From positions 1 to 26,663 of the forward strand of contig CAYHHE010000033.1 in NCBI GenBank assembly GCA_964356295.1: a stretch of 26,663 nt of DNA, written 5' to 3'. The notes under the pieces are model-generated. The model worked only from the letters and a program-made list of their open reading frames with translations. It made no database searches and was not told where the DNA came from. Each line of letters starts with the position of its first letter. Position 1 is the first letter of the stretch. This document shows positions 1 through 7,254 of this stretch, in pieces. The DNA comes from CAVQGZ01 sp964356295 (GTDB lineage Bacteria; Actinomycetota; Actinomycetes; Jiangellales; Jiangellaceae). The translations under genes were made by a program, and so were the position numbers.

Positions 1-172
1 CCCAACGATCAACACCCCAGCGAAGCACCCCACGGCACGGGTTTCGTGCCCACGCTCCTAATGCCAACCGTCCGCCCACACCGGGTCGGTGAACCAGCCA
101 GTGGCCGACCGCGACGAGGACGATGCTGGCACCGCGCAGCAGATCGACGAACCGGTCGGGGCCGCCCTCCAC
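1..172 (-). CDS. 5' end of an acyltransferase-3 type membrane protein, cut by the window edge
   Basis: Reading the minus strand from a GTG at 172, the first residues include RFVDLLRGASIVLVAVGHWL. This is the typical first transmembrane segment of acyltransferase-3 (OafA/NolL-like) integral membrane O-acyltransferases, with its conserved leading Arg and the His after the helix. The frame stays open to base 1, but similarity is not obvious after about residue 30, so the gene may already be damaged. No Shine-Dalgarno is seen. A TACCGT hexamer ends 6 nt before the GTG, which fits a leaderless actinobacterial start. A second broken acyltransferase at 15190-16230 lacks exactly this N-terminal part. 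Confidence 0.5.
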   Translation of the reverse strand, partial: MEGGPDRFVDLLRGASIVLVAVGHWLVHRPGVGGRLALGAWARNPCRGVLRWGVDRW

Positions 173-226
173 GCCAGGACGGTAGGACGCCCGGGGCGAG
201 CCGGCGAGAGGCGCACGTCCCCCTGC

Positions 227-1492
227 TCAGGGGGTGGGCGGGCCGAGTTCGAGCACCACCCGCGCGCCGCCCGAGGGGCCGGTCTCGCGCAGCAGCCGTC
301 CGCCGCTGGCCGTCGCCGAGCGTGCCGCGATGTCCAGGCCCAGCCCGGTGGTGCCCGGCCTGCCGGCGGGCTCGTCCTGCCAGCCGGGTCCGGCATCGCA
401 GACCACCAGCCGGGCCCCGCCGCCGGGCATCGTGGTCACCTCGACGGCGAACGCGGTCCCCTCCGGGGTGTGGACGAACACGTTCTGCAGGGCGATGTCG
501 ACGGCGGCCTCGAGGTCGTGCCGGGGCAGCCGGACCCACACCGGCCCGGGGGCCAGCCGCAGGTCGAGCCGACGCTGCTGGTCTTCGGCGAGCACGGCCC
601 AGAAGGCGGTGCGTGCGGCCACGGCCTCGACGGCGTCGCAGCGGGCGCCGAGGCCCTCGCGCTCGGGCAGCCTGCGGCTGTGGATGATCTCGTCCACGCT
701 CGCCTGCACCGCGTCGAGGTCGTCGCGCAACCGGTCGCGCACCGGTGGGTCGTCCACGGAGTCCAGGTCGACGGCCAGGGCCGTCAACGGCGTGCGCAGC
801 CGGTGGGCCAGGTCGGCTGAGGACTGCCGCTCCTCGTCTAGCAGCTCCTGGACGCGCCCGGCGAGACGGTTGAGGGCCACCCCCACGTCGGCGACCTCCG
901 GCACGCCGGAGGGCTCAGCCCGCATATCGAGGTCGCCGTCGGCCATCTGGTGGGCCACCGCTGCCACCTCGGTCAGCGGGGCGGTCGTGCGGCGAGCGAG
1001 CAGCAGCGCCGTCACCGCGGCGGCTGCGAGCAGCACGACACCGGCGCCGACCAGGGCGGCCACGCTGGTGCCGAGCCCGGCCCGCAGGTCGGCGGCGTCG
1101 AGCCGGACGAGCACCACGGACGTGCCGTCCGGGCCCTGGGCGGGGGTGGCCGCGATCACGTCGGGTCCCACCGCGACGTTCACGCTGCGTCCGGTGCGGG
1201 CGGCTGCCACGGCCGGCTCGACCCCGACCCCGGGGAGAACGCCGAGCAGGGCGCCGTCGGGCAGCACGACCGTGAGCGTCCCAGGTCCGGACGGCGCGCC
1301 GGGAAGCAGGCCCTCGACGGCGCTCACGGGACTCCCGGCGAGCAGGACCGCGGTCTCTTGCGCGCGGGCCTGGCCGGCCTCGACCGCGGTGGCGCGGGCG
1401 GTGTCGCGTGCGGCCACGACGAGCGGGGCGACCAGGGCGACGACGGCCGCGGCGCAGACGAGTAGCCCGAAGAGGACGAGCCGGCGGGTCAC
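227..1492 (-). CDS. Sensor histidine kinase of a two-component system
   Basis: This 421-residue membrane kinase would sense an extracytosolic signal and phosphorylate the regulator encoded just upstream. Visible order: TM1 (about residues 5-28), an extracytosolic sensor region of about 115 residues, TM2 (144-166), a HAMP linker (167-217), a HisKA box with SADLAHRLRTPL (phospho-acceptor His230), then an ATPase domain with an N-box-like QNVFVHTPEG, the G1 motif CDAGPGW and the G2 motif GTTGLGLDIA. The GTG start at 1492 overlaps the regulator's stop as GTGA, so the two are translationally coupled; a longer open frame upstream is only overlap with the regulator gene. The sensor region resembles no specific ligand domain I recognise. 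Its position beside a flavin/heme electron-transfer operon suggests a redox or envelope signal, which is inference. Confidence 0.93.
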   Translation of the reverse strand: MTRRLVLFGLLVCAAAVVALVAPLVVAARDTARATAVEAGQARAQETAVLLAGSPVSAVEGLLPGAPSGPGTLTVVLPDGALLGVLPGVGVEPAVAAARTGRSVNVAVGPDVIAATPAQGPDGTSVVLVRLDAADLRAGLGTSVAALVGAGVVLLAAAAVTALLLARRTTAPLTEVAAVAHQMADGDLDMRAEPSGVPEVADVGVALNRLAGRVQELLDEERQSSADLAHRLRTPLTALAVDLDSVDDPPVRDRLRDDLDAVQASVDEIIHSRRLPEREGLGARCDAVEAVAARTAFWAVLAEDQQRRLDLRLAPGPVWVRLPRHDLEAAVDIALQNVFVHTPEGTAFAVEVTTMPGGGARLVVCDAGPGWQDEPAGRPGTTGLGLDIAARSATASGGRLLRETGPSGGARVVLELGPPTP

Positions 1493-2175
1493 GTCTGCTG
1501 CCCGTCCTCCAGCCGCACGCCCACCCCGCGCACGGTGTGCAGGAACCGCGGCTGCTCGACCGACTCCCCCAGCTTGCGCCGCAGCCACGACAGGTGCACG
1601 TCCACGGTGCGCGCGCTGTCGGTGCGCTGCCACACCTCGCGCAGCAGCTCGCGTCGGGTGACGACCCGGCCGGGGTTGCGGGCCAGGTAGGTGAGCAGGT
1701 CGAACTCCAGCGGGGTGAGGTCGAGCACCTGCCCGTCGACCTCGGCGACGTGCCGGGCGGGCTGCACCTGCAGGCCGCCGACCGTGAGCACCTCGGGGGC
1801 CTGCAGTGCCGCGACGCCGACCCGGCGCAGCACCGCGCGCAGCCGCGCCTCGAGCTGGGAGGGGTCGAACGGCTTGACGACGTAGTCGTCGGCCCCGGCG
1901 TCGAGCAGGCGCACCACCAGGCCCTCGTCGTCGCGGGCGGTGGCCACGACGACGGGTACGTCGCTGATCGCCCGGATCATCGGCAGCAGTCGCTCGCCGG
2001 GCAGGTCGGGCAGCCCCAGGTCGAGGACGACGGCGTCGGGAGGGTCGGCCACCAGCTGCTGCAGCCCGCTCATCGCGTCGGGAGCGGAGTCGACGGCGTG
2101 GCCCCGGTTCGTCAGCGCACGGATGAGCGCCGTCCGAATAGCGGCGTCGTCCTCGATCAGCAGCAGGTGCGCCAC
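1489..2175 (-). CDS. OmpR/PhoB-family response regulator
   Basis: The 228-residue protein has an N-terminal receiver domain with acidic pocket EDD (8-10), phospho-acceptor Asp52 in VVLDLGLPD, Thr79 and Lys101 (VVKPFD). A C-terminal winged-helix DNA-binding domain follows (LTPLEFDLLTYLARN, RTVDVHLSWLRRKLGE, TVRGVGVRL). The length is normal for the family. The start is a GTG at 2175. There is no Shine-Dalgarno, but TAGGGT lies 6 nt before the GTG, which fits a leaderless transcript. It is co-transcribed with the downstream kinase gene through a 4-nt overlap. Members of this family usually bind direct repeats about 11 bp apart. Such repeats occur at 6188-6204, in front of the redox operon, and make a candidate target. 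Confidence 0.95.
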   Translation of the reverse strand: MAHLLLIEDDAAIRTALIRALTNRGHAVDSAPDAMSGLQQLVADPPDAVVLDLGLPDLPGERLLPMIRAISDVPVVVATARDDEGLVVRLLDAGADDYVVKPFDPSQLEARLRAVLRRVGVAALQAPEVLTVGGLQVQPARHVAEVDGQVLDLTPLEFDLLTYLARNPGRVVTRRELLREVWQRTDSARTVDVHLSWLRRKLGESVEQPRFLHTVRGVGVRLEDGQQT

Positions 2176-2244
2176 GACCGAACCCTAGGACGGCCCCCGG
2201 CCCGAACGGTCCGTCGGCGTCGCCGCGGGTGGCATCCTGGGCCG

Positions 2245-2754
2245 GTGGCCGGCCGCGACAGCACGCGCTCGCGGCGCTGGTCGGTCGGGCTCGCGGCGCT
2301 GTGGCTGCTGGCGGTGCCAGCCGCTGCCGTCCTCGGCGTGCTCGGCTTGAGGGCCGCCGGGGCCGGCTCGGACGCGGCCGCCGTCATCTCCGCCGCCGAC
2401 GCGGTCGCCCTCGCCGCGACGGCATCCCCCGCACCCTCGGCGGGCCCGACGCCGACGCCCACCGCCGCGTCCTCGCCGGTGCCCACGGCGCCGCCGGCCA
2501 CGCCACCAGCGGCCTCGGTCGTCGAGCGGCGGGTGCCGGGTGCGGTGCTCGGGCTGCGCTGCGACGGCGCGGTGCCCGGGCTCGTCTGGGCCGTCCCCGA
2601 GCCGGGCTGGGTCGTCGAGGGCACCGAGGTCGAGGACGGCCTGCTGGACGTGCCGCTGGAGGGGCAGGAGGGCGAGGTGCGCGTGCTCGTCCAGTGCGCG
2701 GACGGCGAGCCGACGGTGGTGGGCGCCGAGCGCCGCGGCGGCCGGGACGACTGA
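2245..2754 (+). CDS. Membrane-anchored protein of unknown function with Pro/Thr/Ala linker
   Basis: I do not recognise this 169-residue protein. It has a short basic N-terminus (RDSTRSRR), one hydrophobic segment (about 12-33) that can serve as signal anchor, a Pro/Thr/Ser/Ala-rich linker (about 55-95) and a compact C-terminal part (about 95-169). That part holds two cysteines (LRCDG and VQCADG) that could form a disulfide outside the membrane. The GTG at 2245 is chosen because the coding-like sequence begins there and CATCCT sits 6 nt upstream, the same leaderless-type spacing as its divergent neighbour. It lies back to back with the response regulator and ends 4 nt before the convergent ferredoxin gene. 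The position suggests an accessory sensor or target of the two-component system, which is inference only. Confidence 0.7.
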   Translation: MAGRDSTRSRRWSVGLAALWLLAVPAAAVLGVLGLRAAGAGSDAAAVISAADAVALAATASPAPSAGPTPTPTAASSPVPTAPPATPPAASVVERRVPGAVLGLRCDGAVPGLVWAVPEPGWVVEGTEVEDGLLDVPLEGQEGEVRVLVQCADGEPTVVGAERRGGRDD

Positions 2755-2758
2755 CCCG

Positions 2759-2980
2759 TCACCGCCTCGGCCGGCGCAGCGAGAGGGCCGCGGCCGGACA
2801 GCTGCTCACCGCCCAGGCTGCCGCCGCCCGCAGCTCGTGGGGCACCGGTGCCGCGTCGCGGTTGCCCAGGTCGGGGTAGCCCCACCGGTCACGGGAGATC
2901 ATCTCGGGCAGGGCGGCCGCGCAGGCCCCGTGCCCGGCGCACAGCCGCCAGTCCACCGCCAGCACCGGCTGCCCGGTCAC
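2759..2980 (-). CDS. Small single-cluster ferredoxin
   Basis: This is a 73-residue ferredoxin of the short actinobacterial type. A CAGHGAC motif near residues 14-20 and a distal SSCPAAAL motif give three cysteines, with His at the position where a fourth cysteine would stand (C-x2-H-x2-C...C-P). That pattern is typical of 3Fe-4S or 4Fe-4S ferredoxins that partner oxidoreductases and P450s. The GTG start at 2980 overlaps the end of the NuoF-like gene by 4 nt. As the last gene of the operon, it is the likely soluble electron carrier between the NuoF-like protein and cytosolic donors or acceptors; the direction of flow cannot be told from sequence. Confidence 0.88.
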   Translation of the reverse strand: MTGQPVLAVDWRLCAGHGACAAALPEMISRDRWGYPDLGNRDAAPVPHELRAAAAWAVSSCPAAALSLRRPRR

Positions 2981-4296
2981 GGCCGGGCTCCCGCCGCCGC
3001 GAGGCAGCGCCCGTCCCGGTGCGCGCGCAGGTCGGCCTCGGCCCACGCCAGCCCCGACCGCAGCGCGTCGACGCTCGCCGTGGGGTGCGCGCACAGCCCG
3101 CGGCCGCGCATGCAGGCCAGGGCGTCCTCGACCTCGACCGTGGCAGGCCCGGCCGGAGCGGCGCCGCGCGCCACCGCGACCAGCTCGGCCGCGACAAACG
3201 GCAGGCCGCTGCGGCAGGGCCCGCACTGCCCCGCGCTGCCCGCGGCCAGCGCGCAGGCCACCGACGCCAGCACCGCCACGGGGCAGACCGCTGCCGGGAC
3301 CAGCACGAGCACCCCGGCACCCCACCGGCCGCCCACGGCCTCCAGCCCGTCGCGGGTCAGGGTCGCCGCCCGCACCGCGGGCGACCAGGGCAGCCAGCGC
3401 CCGTGCCAGCCACCGCTGACGGCGGCCCCCACCGCCTCCGTGGTCCCGCCCACTGCGGCGACCGCATCGTCCAGGTGGGCCTCGCTCGGCAGCTCGACCA
3501 CCCCGGGCAGGGCGACCGAGCCGCTCACGCTCAGCAGCGCGCTGTGCGCGGGCAGCCCGCGGGCAGCCAGGGCGAGGCGGGCGAAGGTCTCGACGTTGCT
3601 CACCAGGGCGGGCCGGCGCAGGCCCGAGACCGGTGAGGGCGTCAGGGGCGGCTTGCCCAGCGGCGCGGGCAGCGGGGGGCGACCCGACAACGCGTTCACG
3701 ACCGCGCTGGCCTCGCCGGCGGCGAACACCGCCGGGCCGACCGACACGACGACGCACCCGGAGAGGCCGCGTTCGGCGGCTGCTGCCCGCACCCGGGCCG
3801 GCAGGTCGGGGCGGTCGGCCGCGAGCCGGACGATGACCCTGTCGGCGCCCAGTGCGCGAGCGGCGAGTAGGGCCCCGTCGAGCACCAGGTGCGGCACGTG
3901 CCGCAGCAGCACGCCGTCCTTGGCCGAGGCGTGCTCCCCCTCGGCGCCGTTGACCACGACGAGCGGGAGGCGCCGGTGCCGCACCGAGCGCAGCTTGTGC
4001 CCGGTGGGGAAGGCCGCGCCCCCGAACCCCCGTAGGTCGACGGCGTCCGCGGCGGCGGCGAGCAGGTCCAGGTCGAGCGGCGGCAGGTCGCCCAGCAGCG
4101 CCCGGTGGTCGGCCCAGCCACGGCTGCGGCCCGGCTCCACGCCGGCCAGCAGTACCGGGCCGCTGCGGCGCAGCACGTCCGGCCGCGGGCCGGGAGGTCG
4201 TCCGGGCAGCCCGACGCCGGGCAGGCGGGCAGCCCCCGGGGCTGCCGGGGGCCCCGACGAGCGGGCCACGGCCGGGGCGGGGACGGTGAGGGTCAC
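2977..4296 (-). CDS. NuoF/HoxF-like (SLBB-type) iron-sulfur flavoprotein subunit
   Basis: The 439-residue protein resembles the FMN/NADH-binding 51-kDa fold. Near residue 100 is LRGFGGAAFPTGHKL, the counterpart of GRGGAGFxTGxKW. It is followed by VVNGAEGEHASAKDGVLL, the counterpart of NADEGEPGTFKDR. The C-terminal iron-sulfur region carries CGPC (Cys358, Cys361) and then Cys395 and Cys402. The first cysteine of the usual CGxCxxC cluster motif is replaced by Ala, while an extra cysteine (395) is present, so cluster ligation differs from complex I. Start GTG 4296 overlaps the membrane-protein gene by 4 nt and its own stop overlaps the ferredoxin start by 4 nt. It probably passes electrons between ferredoxin or NAD(P)H and the b-heme membrane protein. 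NADH use is unproven because the nucleotide site is altered. Confidence 0.85.
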   Translation of the reverse strand: MTLTVPAPAVARSSGPPAAPGAARLPGVGLPGRPPGPRPDVLRRSGPVLLAGVEPGRSRGWADHRALLGDLPPLDLDLLAAAADAVDLRGFGGAAFPTGHKLRSVRHRRLPLVVVNGAEGEHASAKDGVLLRHVPHLVLDGALLAARALGADRVIVRLAADRPDLPARVRAAAAERGLSGCVVVSVGPAVFAAGEASAVVNALSGRPPLPAPLGKPPLTPSPVSGLRRPALVSNVETFARLALAARGLPAHSALLSVSGSVALPGVVELPSEAHLDDAVAAVGGTTEAVGAAVSGGWHGRWLPWSPAVRAATLTRDGLEAVGGRWGAGVLVLVPAAVCPVAVLASVACALAAGSAGQCGPCRSGLPFVAAELVAVARGAAPAGPATVEVEDALACMRGRGLCAHPTASVDALRSGLAWAEADLRAHRDGRCLAAAGARP

Positions 4297-4862
4297 GGCT
4301 GGCTCCTGGTGAGGACGGGGACAGGTGCCGGCCCCGCGGGGGCCCCACCGCGCACGGCGGTGACGCGGGCGACCAGGGCGACACCCACGAGCAGCAGCCC
4401 CGCGACTCCGACGATCGGGTAGGGGCCGCGCAGCACGTCGCTGCCCACGGCCAGCGCGTGGCCGGTCGCGAGGATCCAGGCCGGGTAGGTGAGCACGTGC
4501 AGGGTCCACCAGACCCGCGGACCCCGCCGGCGTACGGCCGAGGTGAGCGCGACCACGGCCAGGGCGTCCACTGCGAGGGCGCCGGCGCCCACCCAGAGCG
4601 GCTCCCAGGCCGAGACACCGGGCACCACGGCTGCCAGCGCGTCGATGGCCACGTACGGATCGAGCACCGCGAGCACCACGTGGGCCAGGGTGAGCCCCAG
4701 GCCGACAAGGGCGGCGGCGCGGTGCACGGCGACGGACACTCCGCGCCACGCGGGCCGGGTGATCGCCGGACCGGCCAGCCCGCTGGCCACCGACAGCGTG
4801 AGCGCCGCCAGCGCGACCAGTCCGGCGGCGCGCAGCAGCAGCCAGGTGGTCTCGGGGGTCAC
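4293..4862 (-). CDS. Ferric-reductase-like transmembrane cytochrome b
   Basis: This 189-residue integral membrane protein has about six hydrophobic helices. Two histidine pairs spaced like bis-heme ligands stand out: His47 and His61 in one helix (AVHRAA...TLAHVV), and His122 and His135 in another (TLHVLT...ATGHAL). This is the ferric-reductase-like transmembrane domain (FRD/YedZ/NOX type), which moves electrons across the membrane through two b hemes. There is no cytosolic FAD/NAD domain in the same chain; that role is presumably taken by the NuoF-like protein and ferredoxin encoded immediately downstream. The GTG start at 4862 overlaps the apbE stop by 4 nt. Iron reduction itself is not implied; related systems reduce extracytosolic flavoproteins. 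Confidence 0.9.
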   Translation of the reverse strand: MTPETTWLLLRAAGLVALAALTLSVASGLAGPAITRPAWRGVSVAVHRAAALVGLGLTLAHVVLAVLDPYVAIDALAAVVPGVSAWEPLWVGAGALAVDALAVVALTSAVRRRGPRVWWTLHVLTYPAWILATGHALAVGSDVLRGPYPIVGVAGLLLVGVALVARVTAVRGGAPAGPAPVPVLTRSQP

Positions 4863-5836
4863 GCCGGCACCTCGATCCGGCGGAGCACGGCCGCCCCGGA
4901 GGGCTCAGTGCCGGCCGGAGGGTGCGGCCAGGGTCCGACGCGCACGGCTGGGCCACCGTCGACGGGCACCAGCCGGGCGGCGAGGTGGGCCTGGCTCAGC
5001 CAGGCCACCGCCTGCTCGCCCAGCACGAGCGCGGCGGTGCTCGCCGCGTTGGCCTCGACGGCGCTCGCCGCGTGGACGGTCACCGACCGCCAGGGGCTGC
5101 GGGCGGGCAGGCCGGTGCGGGGGTCGATGATGTGGTGTGCGGGGCCGTCGGCGCTGCGCCACGCCCGCACGTCCCGGGAGGAGGTGGCGATCCCTCCAGA
5201 GGTGATGCTCACCAACCGCTGGCCGTCGCCGCCCTCGGGCAGCCCTACCAGCCAGCCGTGCCGCGGCGGTGGGCCGGCGACGCTGATGTCGCCGCCGAGG
5301 TCCACCAGCACGCCGACCCCCGGGCCGGCACCCAGGGCCGCGACCGTGTCGGCCAGCCACGCCTTGGCGATCGCGCCCAGGTCCAGCAGGCAGCCGGCCG
5401 GAGCCGTGAGCCACCCGCCGTCGGCGTCGGGGCTCAGCAGCACGTCGCGCCAGGTGGGTCGGGGCTGGGCGACCGCCATGAGGCGACCGTGCCCCGCGGG
5501 CACCAGCCCGAAGGTGCGGTCATAGCCCGCGTCCACCAGGGCTCGGCCGATGGTGGGGTCCACGAGCCCGCCGGTGGCCTCCGCCATCGCGAGCGTGGCG
5601 GCGAGCGCGTCACGCAGCACCGGGCCCACCCGGACGGGCCGTCCCGCTCTCGCGTTCGCGGCGCTGAGCTCGGAGTCGGCCCGGAACCTGCTCGCGGCGA
5701 GGTCCAGGCGACGCAGCCAGTCGTCGGTGAGCAGCGCCAGTGCCGGCAGGGCGTCCGGCCGGGTCGCGACCACGCCGGTGGTGGTGCCCAGCGCCTCTCC
5801 GGTCACCGACACGGTCCGCAGCGGCGCGGCGGTCAC
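4859..5836 (-). CDS. apbE: FAD:protein FMN transferase (ApbE family)
   Basis: The 325-residue protein is a full-length ApbE. It would transfer FMN from FAD to a Ser/Thr of a partner protein, usually an extracytosolic FMN-binding domain. Family signatures in order: SRFRADSELSAANA (49-62), DPTIGRAL (93-100), LDLGAIAKAW (151-160), VDLGGDISV (178-186), SITSGGIATSSRD (210-222), HIIDPRTGLPA (235-245) and EANAASTAAL (261-270). No signal peptide or lipobox is visible, so the enzyme may be cytosolic unless the start is elsewhere. GTG start at 5836, with 4-nt overlaps at both ends. No recognisable FMN-binding (NqrC/RnfG-like) substrate is encoded in this operon or window, which is unusual for an apbE inside an electron-transfer cluster. 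Confidence 0.94.
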   Translation of the reverse strand: MTAAPLRTVSVTGEALGTTTGVVATRPDALPALALLTDDWLRRLDLAASRFRADSELSAANARAGRPVRVGPVLRDALAATLAMAEATGGLVDPTIGRALVDAGYDRTFGLVPAGHGRLMAVAQPRPTWRDVLLSPDADGGWLTAPAGCLLDLGAIAKAWLADTVAALGAGPGVGVLVDLGGDISVAGPPPRHGWLVGLPEGGDGQRLVSITSGGIATSSRDVRAWRSADGPAHHIIDPRTGLPARSPWRSVTVHAASAVEANAASTAALVLGEQAVAWLSQAHLAARLVPVDGGPAVRVGPWPHPPAGTEPSGAAVLRRIEVPA

Positions 5837-6141
5837 GAGGCCCTCGTGCTGGCGTCGGGGCGGATGCCGGGAGCCGAGGGGTTCTGGGGGGCGGGAGCGG
5901 AGCGCAGGGCGGGCCCGGACGGTGCGGGAGTCGCCGACCCTGCCGAGGGCGGGGCCGAGGAGTCGGGGGTCGCGGCCAGCGCCGGTGCCTGCTCCAGGAC
6001 GCTGGTCGGCCCCTCGGCCGCCGAAGCCGGGAGGGTTCGTTCCAGGTCGGCGAGCACGACGCCGGTCGCGGCCCCGGCGGCCAGCACGATGGCGGCGCCG
6101 GCGCCGGCTGCGGCCCTGCGGGGCCGGGAGGTGCGGGACAT
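5833..6141 (-). CDS. Small exported or membrane-anchored Ala/Pro/Ser-rich protein, first gene of the redox operon
   Basis: I do not recognise this 102-residue protein. It has a twin-Arg-like basic N-terminus (RTSRPRR), one hydrophobic segment (about 13-32) and then a low-complexity Ala/Pro/Ser/Thr region to the end. ATG at 6141 is preferred because GAGGCTGG lies about 8-12 nt upstream and the hydrophobic segment then sits properly near the N-terminus; a TTG at 6192 gives a longer version. Its stop overlaps the apbE start by 4 nt. It occupies the operon slot where a flavinylated FMN-binding protein would be expected, but I see no clear [S/T]GA[S/T] acceptor motif, only a loosely similar SAGSAT. 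It may instead be a periplasmic electron-transfer linker or an assembly factor. Confidence 0.65.
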   Translation of the reverse strand: MSRTSRPRRAAAGAGAAIVLAAGAATGVVLADLERTLPASAAEGPTSVLEQAPALAATPDSSAPPSAGSATPAPSGPALRSAPAPQNPSAPGIRPDASTRAS

Positions 6142-6187
6142 GTCAACCAGCCTCACGCGCGCGCCGCAAGCCCCGGGTCGTGGGCGC

Positions 6188-6226
6188 GTCAAGGAATCGT
6201 CAAGCCGCCCCCGACGTGCCCTTGAC
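6188..6226. promoter_or_regulatory. Candidate response-regulator operator in the divergent redox promoter
   Basis: GTCAAG occurs at 6188-6193 and again at 6199-6204, an 11-bp period in direct orientation. Its reverse complement CTTGAC occurs at 6221-6226. Two direct hexamers one helical turn apart are the usual OmpR/PhoB-family site. The sites lie between the divergent starts at 6141 and 6315. TTGAC could also be a -35 element, although no convincing -10 follows at normal spacing. Binding is inference. Confidence 0.4.
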
Positions 6227-6314
6227 CTCGCCTTCGCCCCCTTCTTGCGCAGGCCCGCGCAGGCTGACCGGCACCGGCGGCACCCACGCCGCCACGGCTC
6301 GAGAGGAGACCCCC

Positions 6315-6674
6315 ATGCGCCAGGTTCTCGCCGCCACCGGAGTGCTGGCCGCCGCCCTGCTGGTCGGCGTCGGTGCCTACGTCAGCCAGGCGGACTCGGC
6401 CGCTGCACCCACGGCCGGCACCAGCGGCAGCACTCTCGTGCTCGACGACTCGGACCGCCCGGCCTCGACCTCGACGCCGAGCCCCAGCGCGTCGCCCACG
6501 GCGACCTCCGACACCGGGGACGACAACGGCGGTCGGCTCGACCGTGACCTGCGCACCGAGCCCGGCGACGACCGCGACGCGCAGGTGGCCGACCCCGACA
6601 GCGACAACCGGAACGACGACAACGACGACCACGACGACCGAACCGACGACAACGACGACAGCGACAGCGACTGA
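6315..6674 (+). CDS. Exported acidic protein with Asp/Asn-rich tail
   Basis: This 119-residue protein has a hydrophobic N-terminal segment (about 4-30, AATGVLAAALLVGVGAY) that can act as signal peptide. A Ser/Thr/Pro/Ala linker (about 32-73) and an extremely acidic tail rich in Asp, Asn and Arg (about 74-119) follow. The ATG is set by AGGAG 8-10 nt upstream (6304-6308). It is transcribed away from the ApbE/cytochrome operon and shares its control region. The tail resembles no enzyme domain; alternating Asp/Asn stretches often bind Ca2+ or other cations or stay disordered, so a metal-binding or wall-associated role is possible but unproven. The low-complexity tail arises from an expanding GAC/AAC codon run. 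Confidence 0.75.
   Translation: MRQVLAATGVLAAALLVGVGAYVSQADSAAAPTAGTSGSTLVLDDSDRPASTSTPSPSASPTATSDTGDDNGGRLDRDLRTEPGDDRDAQVADPDSDNRNDDNDDHDDRTDDNDDSDSD
6598..6671 (+). repeat. GAC/AAC triplet-rich tract
   Basis: The DNA here is largely an imperfect 3-bp repeat (aac/gac, with cac and agc variants) encoding the Asp/Asn tail of the exported protein. Such tracts can change length by slippage. Confidence 0.6.
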
Positions 6675-6734
6675 CTGGTGACGGCGCCGAACCGGACACG
6701 GATACCGAACGAACCGGAGGCCCAGGCGGGGTGA

Positions 6735-7105
6735 GGGGTCGGTGAGGGGGTCGGCGACGTCGACGGTCGTGATCGCACGCCGGCCGAGGTAGCGGTCCGG
6801 GGTGGTCGAGGGCCGGGACGCGACGGTCTGCGGAGGGTGTGGCTGGTCACCCAGCAGTAGCCGGCCCGGTCCAGCTTGGCCCTCAGGTCGACCTGGGTGT
6901 TGGACGGGTCGCGCAGCGCCCGGTCGGGGAGGGAAACACCACGCCGGCGGGCCCGGTGCGGCGGCCGTCGGCCTGCCGGGCACGCAGGGTGGCAAGCACC
7001 GGCTGCGGCACGGTGAGGAGGCGTTGGGAGGACGGGGTCTTGGTGCGCGGCAGGATCTGCGGCTCCCCGGGGACCCGCACCAGGTCGGGCAGGTCCAGTC
7101 GGCGG
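6735..7105 (-). pseudogene. Remnant of a tyrosine-type site-specific recombinase (C-terminal half)
   Basis: Three minus-strand frames in succession match the catalytic end of actinobacterial tyrosine integrases. The first reads VPGEPQILPRTKTPSSQRLL with VFPSPTGR (from about 7080 to 6925). The second reads LRDPSNTQVDLRAK and WVTSHTLRR, the His-x-x-Arg box. The third reads PDRYLGRRA with the nucleophile-type Tyr. The frame changes between blocks, and about 20 residues between the HxxR box and the Tyr are missing. The N-terminal half is absent. The gene is dead and marks an old mobile-element or phage integration. Confidence 0.7.
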
Positions 7106-7254
7106 GCTCGGGGTCCTCACGCAGCCGTGCCGGACGCGGTCGGCGCACAGGCTGGACAGGGCGCGTCGGGGGCGCGGGCGAGCCGAGGGCCCGGTCTTGG
7201 GGAAGGTGCCCCGGACAGCCGCCATTCTGTGGTCACCTGCCGCCTGCGACCGCC

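Noticed and set aside
234..1661. 475-codon plus-strand frame opposite the histidine kinase
   Set aside because: It is a low-complexity Ser/Ala/Arg/Thr translation typical of a shadow; the kinase motifs on the minus strand are complete.
2540..4312. 590-codon plus-strand frame across the redox operon
   Set aside because: It is Ala/Arg/Ser-rich and has no motifs; the minus strand carries clear NuoF-like and ferredoxin genes with matched overlaps.
6609..6671. CRISPR-like or tandem repeat array
   Set aside because: It is a coding GAC/AAC triplet tract in frame with an exported protein, with no spacer structure.
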